Assembly: GCA_027475525.1 (NCBI GenBank)
Contig: JAMWFC010000117.1
Coordinates: forward strand, 3,024,183 to 3,088,182
From: Macrolepiota albuminosa
Taxonomy: Eukaryota > Basidiomycota > Agaricomycetes > Agaricales > Agaricaceae
Direction of reading: 5' to 3'
DNA: 64,000 nt
Shown here: positions 25,601-36,215 of the stretch, piece by piece
How the letters are laid out: each line of letters starts with the position of its first letter
How positions within the stretch are numbered: the first letter of the stretch is position 1
Program-made: the position numbers and the translations under genes
The notes under the pieces: generated by a model
Told to the model about the DNA's origin: nothing
The model's input: only the letters and a program-made list of their open reading frames with translations
Databases searched by the model: none

Positions 25601-27771
25601 TTCAGTGGGTCGGCAGTGGCGGTTGGCAAGGGTTTGTGTGTGGTGATGGGAGGGGAAGGTGAGGCGGCGGTTGAGGATGACGATGTTGAGTCGGAGGAGG
25701 GTAGAGTGAGGGATTGGAATTGGGATGTGGAGGTGGAGGCTTTTCCTGAGCTTGTTGGTTTGGCTTCGTCCTCTACGTCGGGGTCGCCGCGGTAGACTTT
25801 CCCTGCGACGGAACATTGGCGGAAGATCATCGAGTTCTACAACGTATGATATTAGCTGCGTCAGATCGCAATAGGAAGAGAAAGCTCACCTGTGTCAATG
25901 TCCCCGTCTTATCCGAAAAGATATACTCAATCTGTCCCAAATCATCTGAAAGATTCCAAGACCGGGCAAGCGTAGGCTGGTCTGTCTTCTTATAATAGAT
26001 ATTCGAGTCGAAATAGATGAACGCAGCCTGGAAAGTGCGCACAAACTCGATTGAAATGTACAGAGAAATCGGGACGATATTCTGGAAACTGTGATGTGCA
26101 TATTGAGTAAGGCCTTTGATGACAGAGAGGGTACGAGCTCGACGTACGTGATCAGCGCAAAAGCCCAAGTAACGAGACCATTAATAGAGGGATTGTCGTC
26201 GGACTGGTTGTCATTATACAACCAATACGCGTCTCGTGGATAATAATAGTGTTCAAGGACCGAATCTACGATAGCACATACAACAGCCATTATGGCGAGA
26301 ATGATAAGGTTGATGAAGCTGAGCACCGACAATTTATAGCAACAGAAACCAGGAAATCAACAAACGACGTACACTTGTGGATTCATCTGTCTCTCAACCT
26401 TGCTCCGCTTGCTAGGCGTCCCACCTGAGTTCATGACGATACGCGTGTCTTGGCCAGTATACATGACAATACCTATAACCCACGCCGTGTTCCTCAGCAC
26501 CGTACCTCTCAACAACATCATCTGCATATCAATGGGATACGTCTCCTTTTCCTTCTCTGCTGCATCCTTCAAGTCGACCTTTAGCGCCGCATTTAGCTTG
26601 TACATGTTAACATCCGGCCTGTCCCCCTCTACACGGAAGCGGTTGTGTACATTCGCACAATCAGACGCGGTGCGCAGATGCGTGAGCTGGGCACATGCAT
26701 GCCGAGACTTGAGGTTCGTCTCCCCATCCAAATTTTTGGTCTCCACAAACGCGACGTTCTCTTCCTCGCTCGTGGCGCAGATGAGTATATCAGCAGGAAG
26801 CTGTTCGTGATCCTTAATCTTGACGAAATCACCGACACGCACGTCCTCCCATATCGCTTTGCGCCAATGCGGACGGGAGTGGTCCGAGTGGTGACCAAAG
26901 AGGTGCAGTCCGGCCGTCTCGCTCTCCTCATGTGCGTCATCATATTCGACATCCGTATGTTCTACCTCGTGCTGCTCGGTCCCGGCACCGAGGGCTGGAA
27001 CGTCGCTGATAAGTTGACCCTTTTTGGCTTCCTTCCGAAGGCGAGTAGGGATGATTCCGCGGACAAAGGTGCGGCTTTTCTGAGCCATCGCGTTCGGATT
27101 GGTCCATCCTCCACCCGAGAGTACGCGTACAGGTGTGTGATTGACCCGCCGATCGGACTGATGCCGTTTGACGTCTTCATAACCGTCTTTGAGGGCGGTG
27201 ATACCAAGGACAATGAGGAGGGGGAGGATTACGAGGCCGGGGGATATGGTAGAAAACTTGTTGAAAAATTGAAGGATAGCGATGGCGAGGAAGAAGCTGA
27301 AGACACGTAAGTAATTTATAGTAAGCTCTGAGATAAATGAACAGTTTGGCATATAATGGTGCCCCGCGGGTGCTTCCGAGAGTCCATAACCCCCCATCGA
27401 CTGTCGTCATAGTGTATTGAGTAGCAACTCCGTCATTCCAGAGCGAAGCAGCTCAGAAAACACGATTTTCCGCATCAAAAGGACGAAAAAGCACCGACTT
27501 ACATATTCGCAACCCTTCGGAACTGCTCAAGCAGATTCCGAGGTATAAAAGTGATAATGGTATACTTGGACGTGAGTACCTGGTTCGTGGAATACACATG
27601 TTCAGGCTTAACACGGCCCTTGGCATCGTGATACTCAGTGGGCAAGTTCTCATTCACAAAGACCGTTCTCCTAGGGCCCGGCTCGCGCTTGCGAACGAAA
27701 AGGTTCTGGATGTTGAACGCAGCGAGCCTGTTGTATGTGTTGGCCAGGGCCCCAAAGAAGGCGGGGGCCAT
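22691..27771 (-). CDS. P4-ATPase phospholipid flippase (Dnf/Drs2 family)
   Basis: Membrane pump moving phospholipids to the cytosolic leaflet of plasma or Golgi/endosomal membranes. Start ATG at 27771 ([20 protein letters not shown]). The N-terminal signature [16 protein letters not shown] precedes the first membrane pair. Actuator domain: [14 protein letters not shown] (the DGET motif). Phosphorylation site: [11 protein letters not shown] with the catalytic Asp. Nucleotide domain: [12 protein letters not shown] and [11 protein letters not shown]. Hinge: [12 protein letters not shown]. Later membrane helices include [20 protein letters not shown] and [21 protein letters not shown] Ser/Arg-rich cytosolic tail ([18 protein letters not shown]) ends at a TGA at 22693-22691. 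About ten introns are needed. I cannot decide between Dnf1/2-like and Dnf3-like from this view. An insert rich in Ser/Pro follows the DKTGT segment. Confidence 0.92.
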
Positions 27772-28214
27772 AGGATGTGGTGGGAAGAGGAGGTGGTGGG
27801 AGTGGTTAGAGATGAAGAGGCGGGAACATATGATGAGGAGGCTGCAACTTGGGTGGATGCGATATATTTTCGGACGCTGACACACGGCAAATCTGACACA
27901 TTCGGTTACTTCGTCATACACTTACTCCGTCCCATCAATGCACTGCCGCTGCTCTGTTTCCCCGGTTCCTCAGTCTCATGACGGGGCTGCAACGAGATCT
28001 CAGACAACTAGGGAGACCTTGTTTTCCATCACACATACAAGGCAACGCAACCCGGGTATGTATTATAGAAAGAGAAGACGTAAATCACAAAAATGGCAAG
28101 TCGACACAATGTATCAAAGTATTCCAACAAACGTATCAAAAAGTGTTCGCAAAACGAGCGCAAGTGGGTATCAGATCAATTTTTGGTCGCCATTCCATCA
28201 ATGGCAGTTGCTAC
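27772..28214. other. Short intergenic region, flippase 5' and septin 3'
   Basis: 443 bp upstream of the flippase start and downstream of the septin stop, both on the minus strand. It should hold the flippase promoter. No specific element is seen. Confidence 0.45.
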
Positions 28215-29688
28215 CTACTGCTGTGGCTGCTGGCCCGGACGTTGGCTTTGGCTCTGGTTGATATCCTTAAGCGCAAGTAGCTGCTTCGAGCGGAACGCCT
28301 CATAGTGGATTTGGGCAGTCGTCTCAATCAGGTCCTGCAGATGTGTGCGTAGGAGGAAGTCGCGCAGGTTGACAAACTCGCAGTGTGTCGGGTCCTCAAC
28401 GTTAACAACACCCCAGCGGTTGCGTCTTCCGCGCACACTCTTCCCACCAATGATCACGTTGTTCTCCGAGCCTACAATAGCGAAAGGAATCATGTTCTTT
28501 ACTAGCGAATCAGAATGATTCACGAACATCAGAGAAACAACTACGCACCCGAATAGCAACATTCTGATGCTGCTCTTCCTCATCGTCCTCTTCCAGATTA
28601 TCAAACGGGTACAGCTTGATGTTATCATACTGCAACTCCTCCCGAATTTTGGCCTTAAATTTATCCCTCTCCTCATGCGTCAACGAGTCTGACTTGGCAA
28701 TTACGGGAACAACATTCACGACCTCGCTGAGCTTCTTCATGACGATGACATCGATAGCGCGGAGACCATGGCCTGTAGGGTTGATGAAGTAGAGACAGCA
28801 GTGGATACGCGTGTCCTGGATATAGCGGTCACGCGTTGCGGTAAGCTCTTTACGGAGGAACGCTGAGTGTTGGTCCTTAATGTATTTAATGATCGGATCC
28901 CAGCTGGACACGAAAATGTCAGCGAAATTTACGAAGACTCAATCGAGACGTGGCACACCAGTTCTCATTGTTAATCTGATCACCGTACCCAGGGGTGTCG
29001 ACGATATTCAGGCGAAGCTTGACACCATTTTCAACAATCACTGCACCCAACCGTAAGCCAAAGTCCGTGGATTGATGCTCAGTGGGTCGAAACACGTAAA
29101 CGGAAGCAAATCACGTTATTATGATTCAAAACGCATCCACCCTTTTCCAAACACCGAACCCACTACAGTCCTGCGATGTTGCATCCCAACAAGGAAAAGC
29201 ACATCGACCCACATAAGATTGGAAGGACCACAAAACAAAGATAGATTGAAATTGTAATAGAAACTCACCATGCGAAACAGCTTGAATTTCCGTCGTCTGT
29301 CTAACAGGCTCATCCGCCGCGAAACGGCCCTTCGAGTCAATGAGGTGCGACGCGAAGAGAGTGTCAACGAGAGTCGACTTTCCCAGACCCGTTTGGCCTG
29401 TGTGACATGTACGTGTCCATGAAGAAATACGGTGAGTTTCAGGTCCGTGGAGTATAGAAGGCGGGAGTAAGTTGCAGCGAGGTGACGTGTAGGCGGTATA
29501 CAGAAAGGACGGGGCAGAGGGAAACACAAATAGAGTCAAAAACACTTTCCATTCCAAGGCGAGACAAAGGAAGACGCACCAACAAGTATGACATTGAACT
29601 GGAACCCTCGCTTGAGCAGTTTATGCTCAATCTGCTTCGTGATAGAGTCGAAACCGACATACGACTCCGCGCGGATCTCTTCGGCCAT
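28215..29688 (-). CDS. CDC10: Septin, Cdc10 class
   Basis: GTP-binding cytoskeletal protein that assembles into septin filaments at septa and bud necks. Start ATG at 29688 (MAEEIRAESYVGFDSITKQI). The P-loop GQTGLGKST follows FQFNVILV across an intron; then SHLIDSKGR, YIKDQHSAFLRKELTATRDR, switch-like GHGLRAIDVIVMKKL, the AKSD guanine-specificity motif (VIAKSDSLT), and the septin unique element (GRRNRWGVVNVED, FLLRTHLQDLIETT). It has no long C-terminal coiled coil and ends in a Gln/Pro tail, which together with similarity to yeast Cdc10 around the P-loop and C-terminus supports Cdc10 over Cdc3/11/12. The splice near 28530-28560 is uncertain: two donors are possible. Confidence 0.92.
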
Positions 29689-30393
29689 TTTTCTATTTTC
29701 TACTTCAAGTTCGATTACAGTCTCTGCAGATAACGAAAGAAAGGAGGAACGGAGGAGGGAGAATGTCGAGAGGAATGGGTTAAGCTACTGCGAGGTAAAG
29801 CCAGCGAACGTGTGGTTCGACGTTTCTTTGGTGGCAAATTTGGACTTGTGTAAATAGTCATAAATAGACAGGTGGCTGGCCGAACTTTCGCGGCTTTGCT
29901 TTTTTTGAGTCACTCCACCACGAATAGGAGCAAATAAGCCAAGGAAAATCATCTTCGTGTTCGCGTCTACGGGATCTGGTTTTTCTCTTGTTGTTTCAAT
30001 TTTTACTGGCATCATCATAATTTGGCGTTCTTGACTGGGGCTGTGCAAGCTGCGCACAAGAACCTTCCAAGTCTCCTTTTCTGTGCTACATATGCGTTCT
30101 GCTCCTACAACTCTCAACTGGCAAATCTCTTCGCCAGATCTATTCTTCGGCTTTGATTGGCACTGGTGTAATTTCGTTGATTCCTATGACGCTTTCTTGA
30201 TAAAGTACTCCTTTGACCCCTGAGTCATAAACCTTTTCTTGGCATTATGGTGCAGGCCCAAATCCTTGGCATTATCAAGTTCATTTTTGCGTAATTTTTA
30301 AGGATTGAAGGACAAAAAAGCAGCTCGAGTCCGACCCAGAGACATCATTTCCGATCCTCTGCTTGACATCTTTGACATATTGAGTCAATTAAC
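29689..30393. other. Intergenic region, septin promoter side
   Basis: 705 bp between the septin start and the tRNA gene. No supportable gene. An open stretch on the minus strand (29785-30117) has no family resemblance. Confidence 0.45.
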
Positions 30394-30487
30394 GGCGCTA
30401 TAGCCAAGTGGTTACGGCGACAGATTAGAATGTCTTCGAATCATCTGTTCCTCTTTGAGGGCGCAGGTTCAAATCCTGCTGGCGTCG
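30394..30487 (+). tRNA. tRNA-Ser(AGA) with 12-nt intron
   Basis: Same class II fold and exon sequence as the other two serine tRNAs in the window, apart from T-loop TTCAAAT in place of TTCGAAT. Anticodon AGA; 12-nt intron after position 37. A T6 run follows about 20 bp downstream. Confidence 0.95.
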
Positions 30488-31899
30488 CTCAGCTGCAGAA
30501 ACAGGTCTTTTTTACCCCTTTCTCTCTTTGTTGGTTACTCAATTGAGCTGAGCAGTCCTACTCAATGATCATTTTCCACTATTCTAAAAGAAACTTTTAT
30601 TTATTATAGACACCTGCTAGCTTATCATGCTCAAATGTTTACAAAGCTATAAATTCAAAATTGCTCAGACATTTTTGAACTATTAAGAAAAATTCATGCA
30701 AATTTTGAGTACTGTATTGCATGCATGGTAATTACATACTTAACACATGTCTATTTTATGCGAGCGAGGAGCCATGCGGTTTGCATATCGGGGTTGTTTG
30801 TGACTGGAGGCCTTGAAGGTAGTGAGAAGGCAAAGACGGATACGTACACTTTTGAACTAACCTTGAGGATGTAGAACTTGAAGTGGAATTCTTTCGCATG
30901 TTCCTTGGAGCAGTTGTCGAGTATTCTTACGTGAATTCAACCTATATTGGCGTCAGAAGACACAGAAATTAAGAAAGTCAAGTGACATACATAACCTGTG
31001 GATCAAAGACGAATTCTGGAAATGTCTTAAAATGAACGAGCATTATTGACTTGCCAGCATGGAATTAACATAGACTTGATAACGGGAGAAATCAGCACAA
31101 GATGAATGGAATCCCAATTTTGAGACATACATTTTCCTTGAATTTCCGTGAGTACTGATGGAAACTGTCATTCATATACTGATAATTTTTGCATCTAGGC
31201 ACACCGGCATAAATCACGCTCGTGGGCGGTGTGGTGTAGAACTGGAAGCCATTTGGAAACGACAACATAGAATATTTTGAAGAATTACTCACAACTACAA
31301 GAGTACATCCTGCAATGGCGCTGGAGAAAAGCCCAACGTGGATGCTAGAGAATAATCGGCATATATGCAGAGATTAATTCCAGAAAGAGACCGACCTGTA
31401 TATAACCAGACGGTTGATGACATTTGTCGACCTCAGGCACGAACTAAGATATGTTATATCAAGTATGTAAACATCAAAGTCACGTTTGAAATCCTGTACG
31501 CATCTTGGAGAGAAAATAGACTAAAGAGATGCTGATAGTAAATGATGGACATAATCAAATTAGCTGAGTAAGAGTCCTAAGTGCAGCATGAAGATTTACT
31601 GGAGGGATTGAAGGAACAAAAACACTGACTCGTTTAACCGTTAGTCTCATAGTGTCAACAGCGGGATTGCCATATCTAGAGCCTCAAATTTGAGAATCTC
31701 GCACACACAGCACGGAAGCTCAACTAACATAAGAACGTTTATCGCTGGAGAAGAACATTATTAGTCCTTCTTGTGGAGGAAAATCGGGACTCACTGAGAC
31801 CAGCAGCTGAGGAGGAATTAGTGTACAGATATAAAATGGACAATGCTTGAGTTACTTAATTGGCCAACTGACGCAGAAAGCTACAGGCTGTAAGATATC
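30488..31899. other. Gene-poor AT-rich region, possible 3' exons on the minus strand
   Basis: Short minus-strand open stretches with good splice contexts appear here: around 31330-31280 (HVGLFSSAIAGCTLVV), 31262-31140 (SSKYSMLSFPNGFQF) and 30930-30860 (VRILDNCSKEHAKEFHF). They could be the 3' exons of the DUF6534-like gene next door or of a separate degraded gene. I could not join them confidently. Confidence 0.35.
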
Positions 31900-32860
31900 C
31901 GCAGACGACATAATAAGAGTATATATACGATGAATGCAGCGACAATCCTTCCCAAGGGATGCCAAGTGCTGACTAGAATTGACTGATGAGATGAACCAAT
32001 GTACTAGATAGATTCACGCACGACGATAGATTCTCCATGCGTAGAAGCTGATACATTGTAGATGTCAGATAGATTCAGGTACACAAGAAGTAATTTATAT
32101 CTAAACCTCTGAACGATGAATGTGACAAAACACTGTAGAATGATCTAGAAAGAACGATATTGCTAAAATGAGTTCAAACCTACAGCAGTTGTTAGGGACA
32201 CCTGGATTCAAATTAATCCAGATGAACATTCAATCAATCAGTTTCACACACAGCAGTTCCACTGATGATAGTAGGCGGCTTAGCCTAATCTTTGAAATGA
32301 TTCGACGTACTAGGCAATAGTGAGCCTTTTGGATGTGTTCTCTGGAAACTTGCCAAGGATGAACAGGTAATGTGTCACTTGTCCAAGGGCAGCAAGATGG
32401 ACGGTCTCCAGGAAACTAATCCGACATATTAGAATTCATTACAAAATAAAATGAGTGTCAGGCGACTAACACTAGCATTGTGATCTGTAGATCGTAGGGC
32501 AAGCAGATCGGTCTCAACGTCTTTGAAAGGTCAAAGTTTTGCAAACTCACTAGAAATTTTAGGAACGGATGATCGTCCGGATATGTGCGGAAGTAATACA
32601 ATATTTGTGAGCATGAAATCGCAAAAAGACTGACTCGGGAATATTGTGAGCCATCATGCATGAACCCAAATTACAACGTCTTACTAAAGGCTAGCAATAA
32701 CGCCTACATTGGACCTGTAGTTCAGGACCTAGGTGCAACTTTTCAACTCGAGACAACTTACCTGCGAGAAAAGTCCTGCCTACATTCGACATCGCGAAGT
32801 AAGTATCAAGTAGTTTGGGAGTGATCTGTTCGAATTTGCTCCTTTTTATCAGCAAAGGAG
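31900..32860 (-). pseudogene. DUF6534-like multi-span membrane protein, many tiny exons, 5' end missing
   Basis: Found only by splicing by eye on the minus strand; no long ORF exists. Exons joined by GT-AG sites in consistent phase: about 32860-32762 (ITPKLLDTYFAMSNVGRTFL), 32703-32685 (19 nt), 32629-32551 (SQILYYFRTYPDDHPFLKFL), 32484-32471 (14 nt), 32415 to about 32310 (FLETVHLAALGQVTHYLF), about 32201-32184 (VSLTTA), about 32135-32110 (CFVTFIVQ), and from 32047 (SFYAWRIYRR). This resembles the basidiomycete family of seven-helix proteins annotated DUF6534, function unknown (assignment from memory). No start ATG precedes the first exon; upstream it runs into a retroelement relic at 32864. 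It may be broken, or its first exon may lie elsewhere. Confidence 0.55.
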
Positions 32861-32863
32861 ATT

Positions 32864-33469
32864 TGTGACGCCCCTGGTCTCAGAATTCATCATGTCGTGT
32901 GGTAAATAGATACATCGGTCGGAGTAAACGAATAGCCTGATGGCTGTGGTCACAGGACATTTCGATCAAAATAGAGGGCACTCAAAATAGACCTCTGGCA
33001 TACCAAAATTTGTAATCCTATCTGTTGGAAATTGTTGAGGTTAGACGTATCTAGTCTGCCAGTCCGTGCGTTTCCCTTTAATATTTTACGTCATTTCCTT
33101 TTTCGTATATTACTTGTTTTTTCCGCGCCACTGCCGGTCTGTGTTTTTCTTTTTCGGTTATTTACTATTCTTTTGTCAAACCTTACATACACTAAAAAGA
33201 TGTCGAACACATCCACACACAACCTACCCATCTTTCCGGAGGAACACCACTTCGACGGGATGAACTATAAGGCAAAGGTGGTACTTACCAAGGCAAAGAA
33301 CAATATGACCCGATACTACAATTGAGGATGGACCCCAGCTCCCATGTACAAACCCAGCAACTGAGTCTACCTGGATGCCTCTGCTGCTGTCGCTAAAGGA
33401 AGAGAACGGATCACGGGATAAGGGTAGGAACGGGACGTAGAGTAGCGCTCGAGCGGCCGCGCATAGATG
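32864..33469 (+). mobile_element. Internally deleted Ty3/gypsy retroelement relic
   Basis: Begins with an LTR-like TGTGACGCCCC, runs through a pyrimidine-rich leader, then an ATG at 33198 opens a gag-like start (MSNTSTHNLPIFPEE). Within 25 codons this passes directly into a segment that resembles the C-terminal part of a gypsy integrase (KAKNNMTRYYN ... TPAPMYKPSN ... VYLDAS), with stop codons. Nearly all of gag, protease, reverse transcriptase and integrase is absent. The LINE target site lies at its right end (33470). Confidence 0.5.
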
Positions 33470-33663
33470 CTGTCAGGGATCACTTTTTTTTTTTTTTTTG
33501 GAGTAGCATTTCTAGCGAGGAAGGTAACACCATAGTCGTTCTCTCCCCACCCGCTGCGCTGAACACCCGGATTTGCAACCAGGTTCCATATTGGTCAGCT
33601 TAAGATATCTGCGAGGAAATGCCCTTACATACATGTGTGGGGCTCTGAGCCTAATCGGTGTGG

Positions 33664-35885
33664 TCATCCCACTCTGGTAACTGAGGGCCCCCTACCCACT
33701 AAAACCCCACCTGTTACACTGTCCCCGGTGTTGAGGTTTCCCTCTAGCCCAGTGTCTTCCCAAGTTTCTTTAATTATAGCTTTGGTCTGGGCTTTCTTTT
33801 TCGAATTGGGAATGGCAAACTTTCCGTCCAAAGATGCTCTATTCTGCATCATTTTCACCCATCTGTTCGAGATTTCCCCAGTTGCTAGTTCCATGTCATT
33901 GTTATTTATAACTCTCTCACACTTTAAAATCCATATCAAGTAGGCCGATTCGACCACTAAAATTCGGAGAAGCCTTGCTAATCCTGCCAACCGAGTTGTA
34001 CTCGTCGACTTCACTTTTTGTATAGTGCTGCCTACAATTGAGGCGGTGCTCTGGGGCCCAAGTGGCACCCCTGCTTTCCTTTTCCACATATCACTCGCAA
34101 GGCTCCATACAATATGCTGTCCTGGGCTGCCACATTCTGTCAGAATGTGGTCCATAGAGTTGATGCAGTTGTTGTGTTTGCACACCACTCTGTCCCTGAG
34201 ATTGTGTTTCATCATTGGGCGGTCCCAGTATTTCCCCACCCTGTAAGCATCATGCGTCATTTTCCACAGAAAAATTCTCACTTGTCGGAGAAGTCCTTGT
34301 TTCTGATTCCCTTCCATATAGACTCGTCTCTTGGTATGTTTCCATTTACTTTCATTACATGTCCTTTAATTTCCTTTATCTTCTGTAATGTTCATGGTCT
34401 CTCTTGGCCTCCTATTAAGCTTCTTATTGTCCTGTAGGCTAGTGCCTGAGATATGTTTGATAGGCGTGCCCCCATAAGGTGGAGCTCTTCTGGGATGGGG
34501 GGCAAGACCAGGCTTCTGCCATTCACAAGGGCATTATTTGCCAGGGACTTCACTTCAATGTCCTGGTGTGATATTGGGTCTCCGGAGGCATCGTACAGAG
34601 TAATCTTTGTCTTGTGCATTCTCAAACAACCAAGTAGGACATGCAGAAGGCCTGCATCTTTGTTACCGTGGAAGCCTTCATCTTCTATTTTTGGTAGCTC
34701 TGAGGTGAGTACATCCACAAGGGTGCTCGACCTGATATTAAAGGTCAGCGGTGTATTTATCCCCCCTCTAGTTAGAGCTAGTATTATTGCCGTCAGAGCA
34801 CCAGAGTTATTGGTGTTGTGTTTGATGTTAAACCACTTTACCCCTTCATTTAGTTGCTCATTGTTTGTGAACACCACTCCAGCTCCGATCATATTAATCG
34901 TATACTCCTCATTAGGAGTACTACTATTCATTGCTGTTTTGTTCCTTCTCCAGACCGTGGCCCTCATTTGTCTGCCCTGGTTCTCCGCATAGTCACGTTT
35001 GTACAGAGTGTTACATTTTGTGCCCGATGTGAAAATTTGGAACGCATCAGCTATGTAGCCTTTAGTCTTTGTGTTTGGTGAGAGAACTTTAAGTGTCTCT
35101 TCAGGCGGGTCCATTTCACCTTCTACATCTGGTTATTCTTCGTCAAGGCTCAACCTTGGGTCCCATTTCTCTGGTAGGGTGTTCAGCATGGAGCTTGCCC
35201 TCTTTGTGCAGAGATTAGGGTGTAGGCATCCATATTCCTCTTCAATTCTCACACAGTCTCTGCATTCGCATTCTGTTGAGTCCCTATGTGTAGGGTCACT
35301 TATTGCATTTGCCAGGTCCATAGCATCTCTCACCAGCCGTATAGTGTGCTTATTTTTCAGGCAGTCTGCTACCTTTCCTACATTCATCCTTCTCAGCTTT
35401 ACATCTGCCTCAGCATGATACCACATTGGCATGCTTAGGATTATGTCCTTTTCCACCTCTATGACTTCTAGCCTTACATTAAATTCTCTCGCTGTTCTGA
35501 AGAGATTTGTTATGTCAGGGCAAATTTCACTCTTGCTCGAGGACTTGGTCCTCCATGACTGAAGGAAGGGGCTAACTTTTACCCGTGAATCCACCATCTC
35601 CTCTGATGTAGGGACATTCATTGCCATTAGTGCATCTGCCACTATGGCCCACAGGGGTCTTCTTGGGCCAAAACTTAAGTAAGACTTTAGCCACATGACG
35701 TCTATGGCCTTGTTTCTCGATTTAATATCTACCACTGCCCTGCCGCCCTCTTTTATCTTCTTAAAGATTGTCTGTTCGTTTACTTGTGGTTGTTTGCCAG
35801 CCCATATGAAGCTGTTCACCCTTTTTGTAAGTGTTTTCTCTACATACTTTGGCATGCCCTGGACTTGAGTGAGGTATTGGGACAT
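33664..35885 (-). pseudogene. LINE ORF2, C-terminal part: RNase H and zinc-binding tail
   Basis: Continuation of the LINE protein: thumb/connection region (YVEKTLTKRVNSFIWAGKQ), a TAA stop at about 35135-35133, then an RNase H-like domain (INMIGAGVVFTNNEQ, NNSGALTAIILAL), a frame change near 34390-34320, and a C-terminal segment of the kind found after RNase H in fungal LINEs (FLWKMTHDAYRVGKYW, VVCKHNNCINSMDHILTEC, a C/H zinc-knuckle). The stop and the frameshift make it non-functional as written. Confidence 0.85.
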
Positions 35886-35890
35886 ACCCG

Positions 35891-36124
35891 TGTAGCGTAG
35901 TCCGCTATGTGGCGTTGACCACATAGCTTATACTTACAGTAGTAGTTAATATTATATTATATTTATTATAATATAATATTATTTACATTATTATATATAT
36001 AGTTATACCAGCTGCTTACAAAGCAGCTTATTTTTGTTCTGTACTACATAGTCAATAGACCGGACTGGTCTGATTCTGTGCAGTGTGAACATTAAGCTCT
36101 CACAATTCCTGTAACTTCGTTACA
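35891..36124 (+). repeat. Left LTR of the chromovirus
   Basis: 234 bp, TG...CA ends, with a very AT-rich centre. Differs from the right LTR by C/T at a CpG near its start (GTCCGC against GTCTGC) and by T/C near its end. Confidence 0.97.
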
Positions 36125-36215
36125 TTTTTTTGAATCTGCCAGCTAGGATCTATTGCCTAGCACCCGACGTCAGTCGCTGAGTTCGTTGACAGAACTCTAT
36201 CAGCTTCTCGAGCTT

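Noticed and set aside
29785..30117. Minus-strand ORF upstream of the septin gene
   Set aside because: No ATG context or family resemblance; lies in probable promoter sequence.
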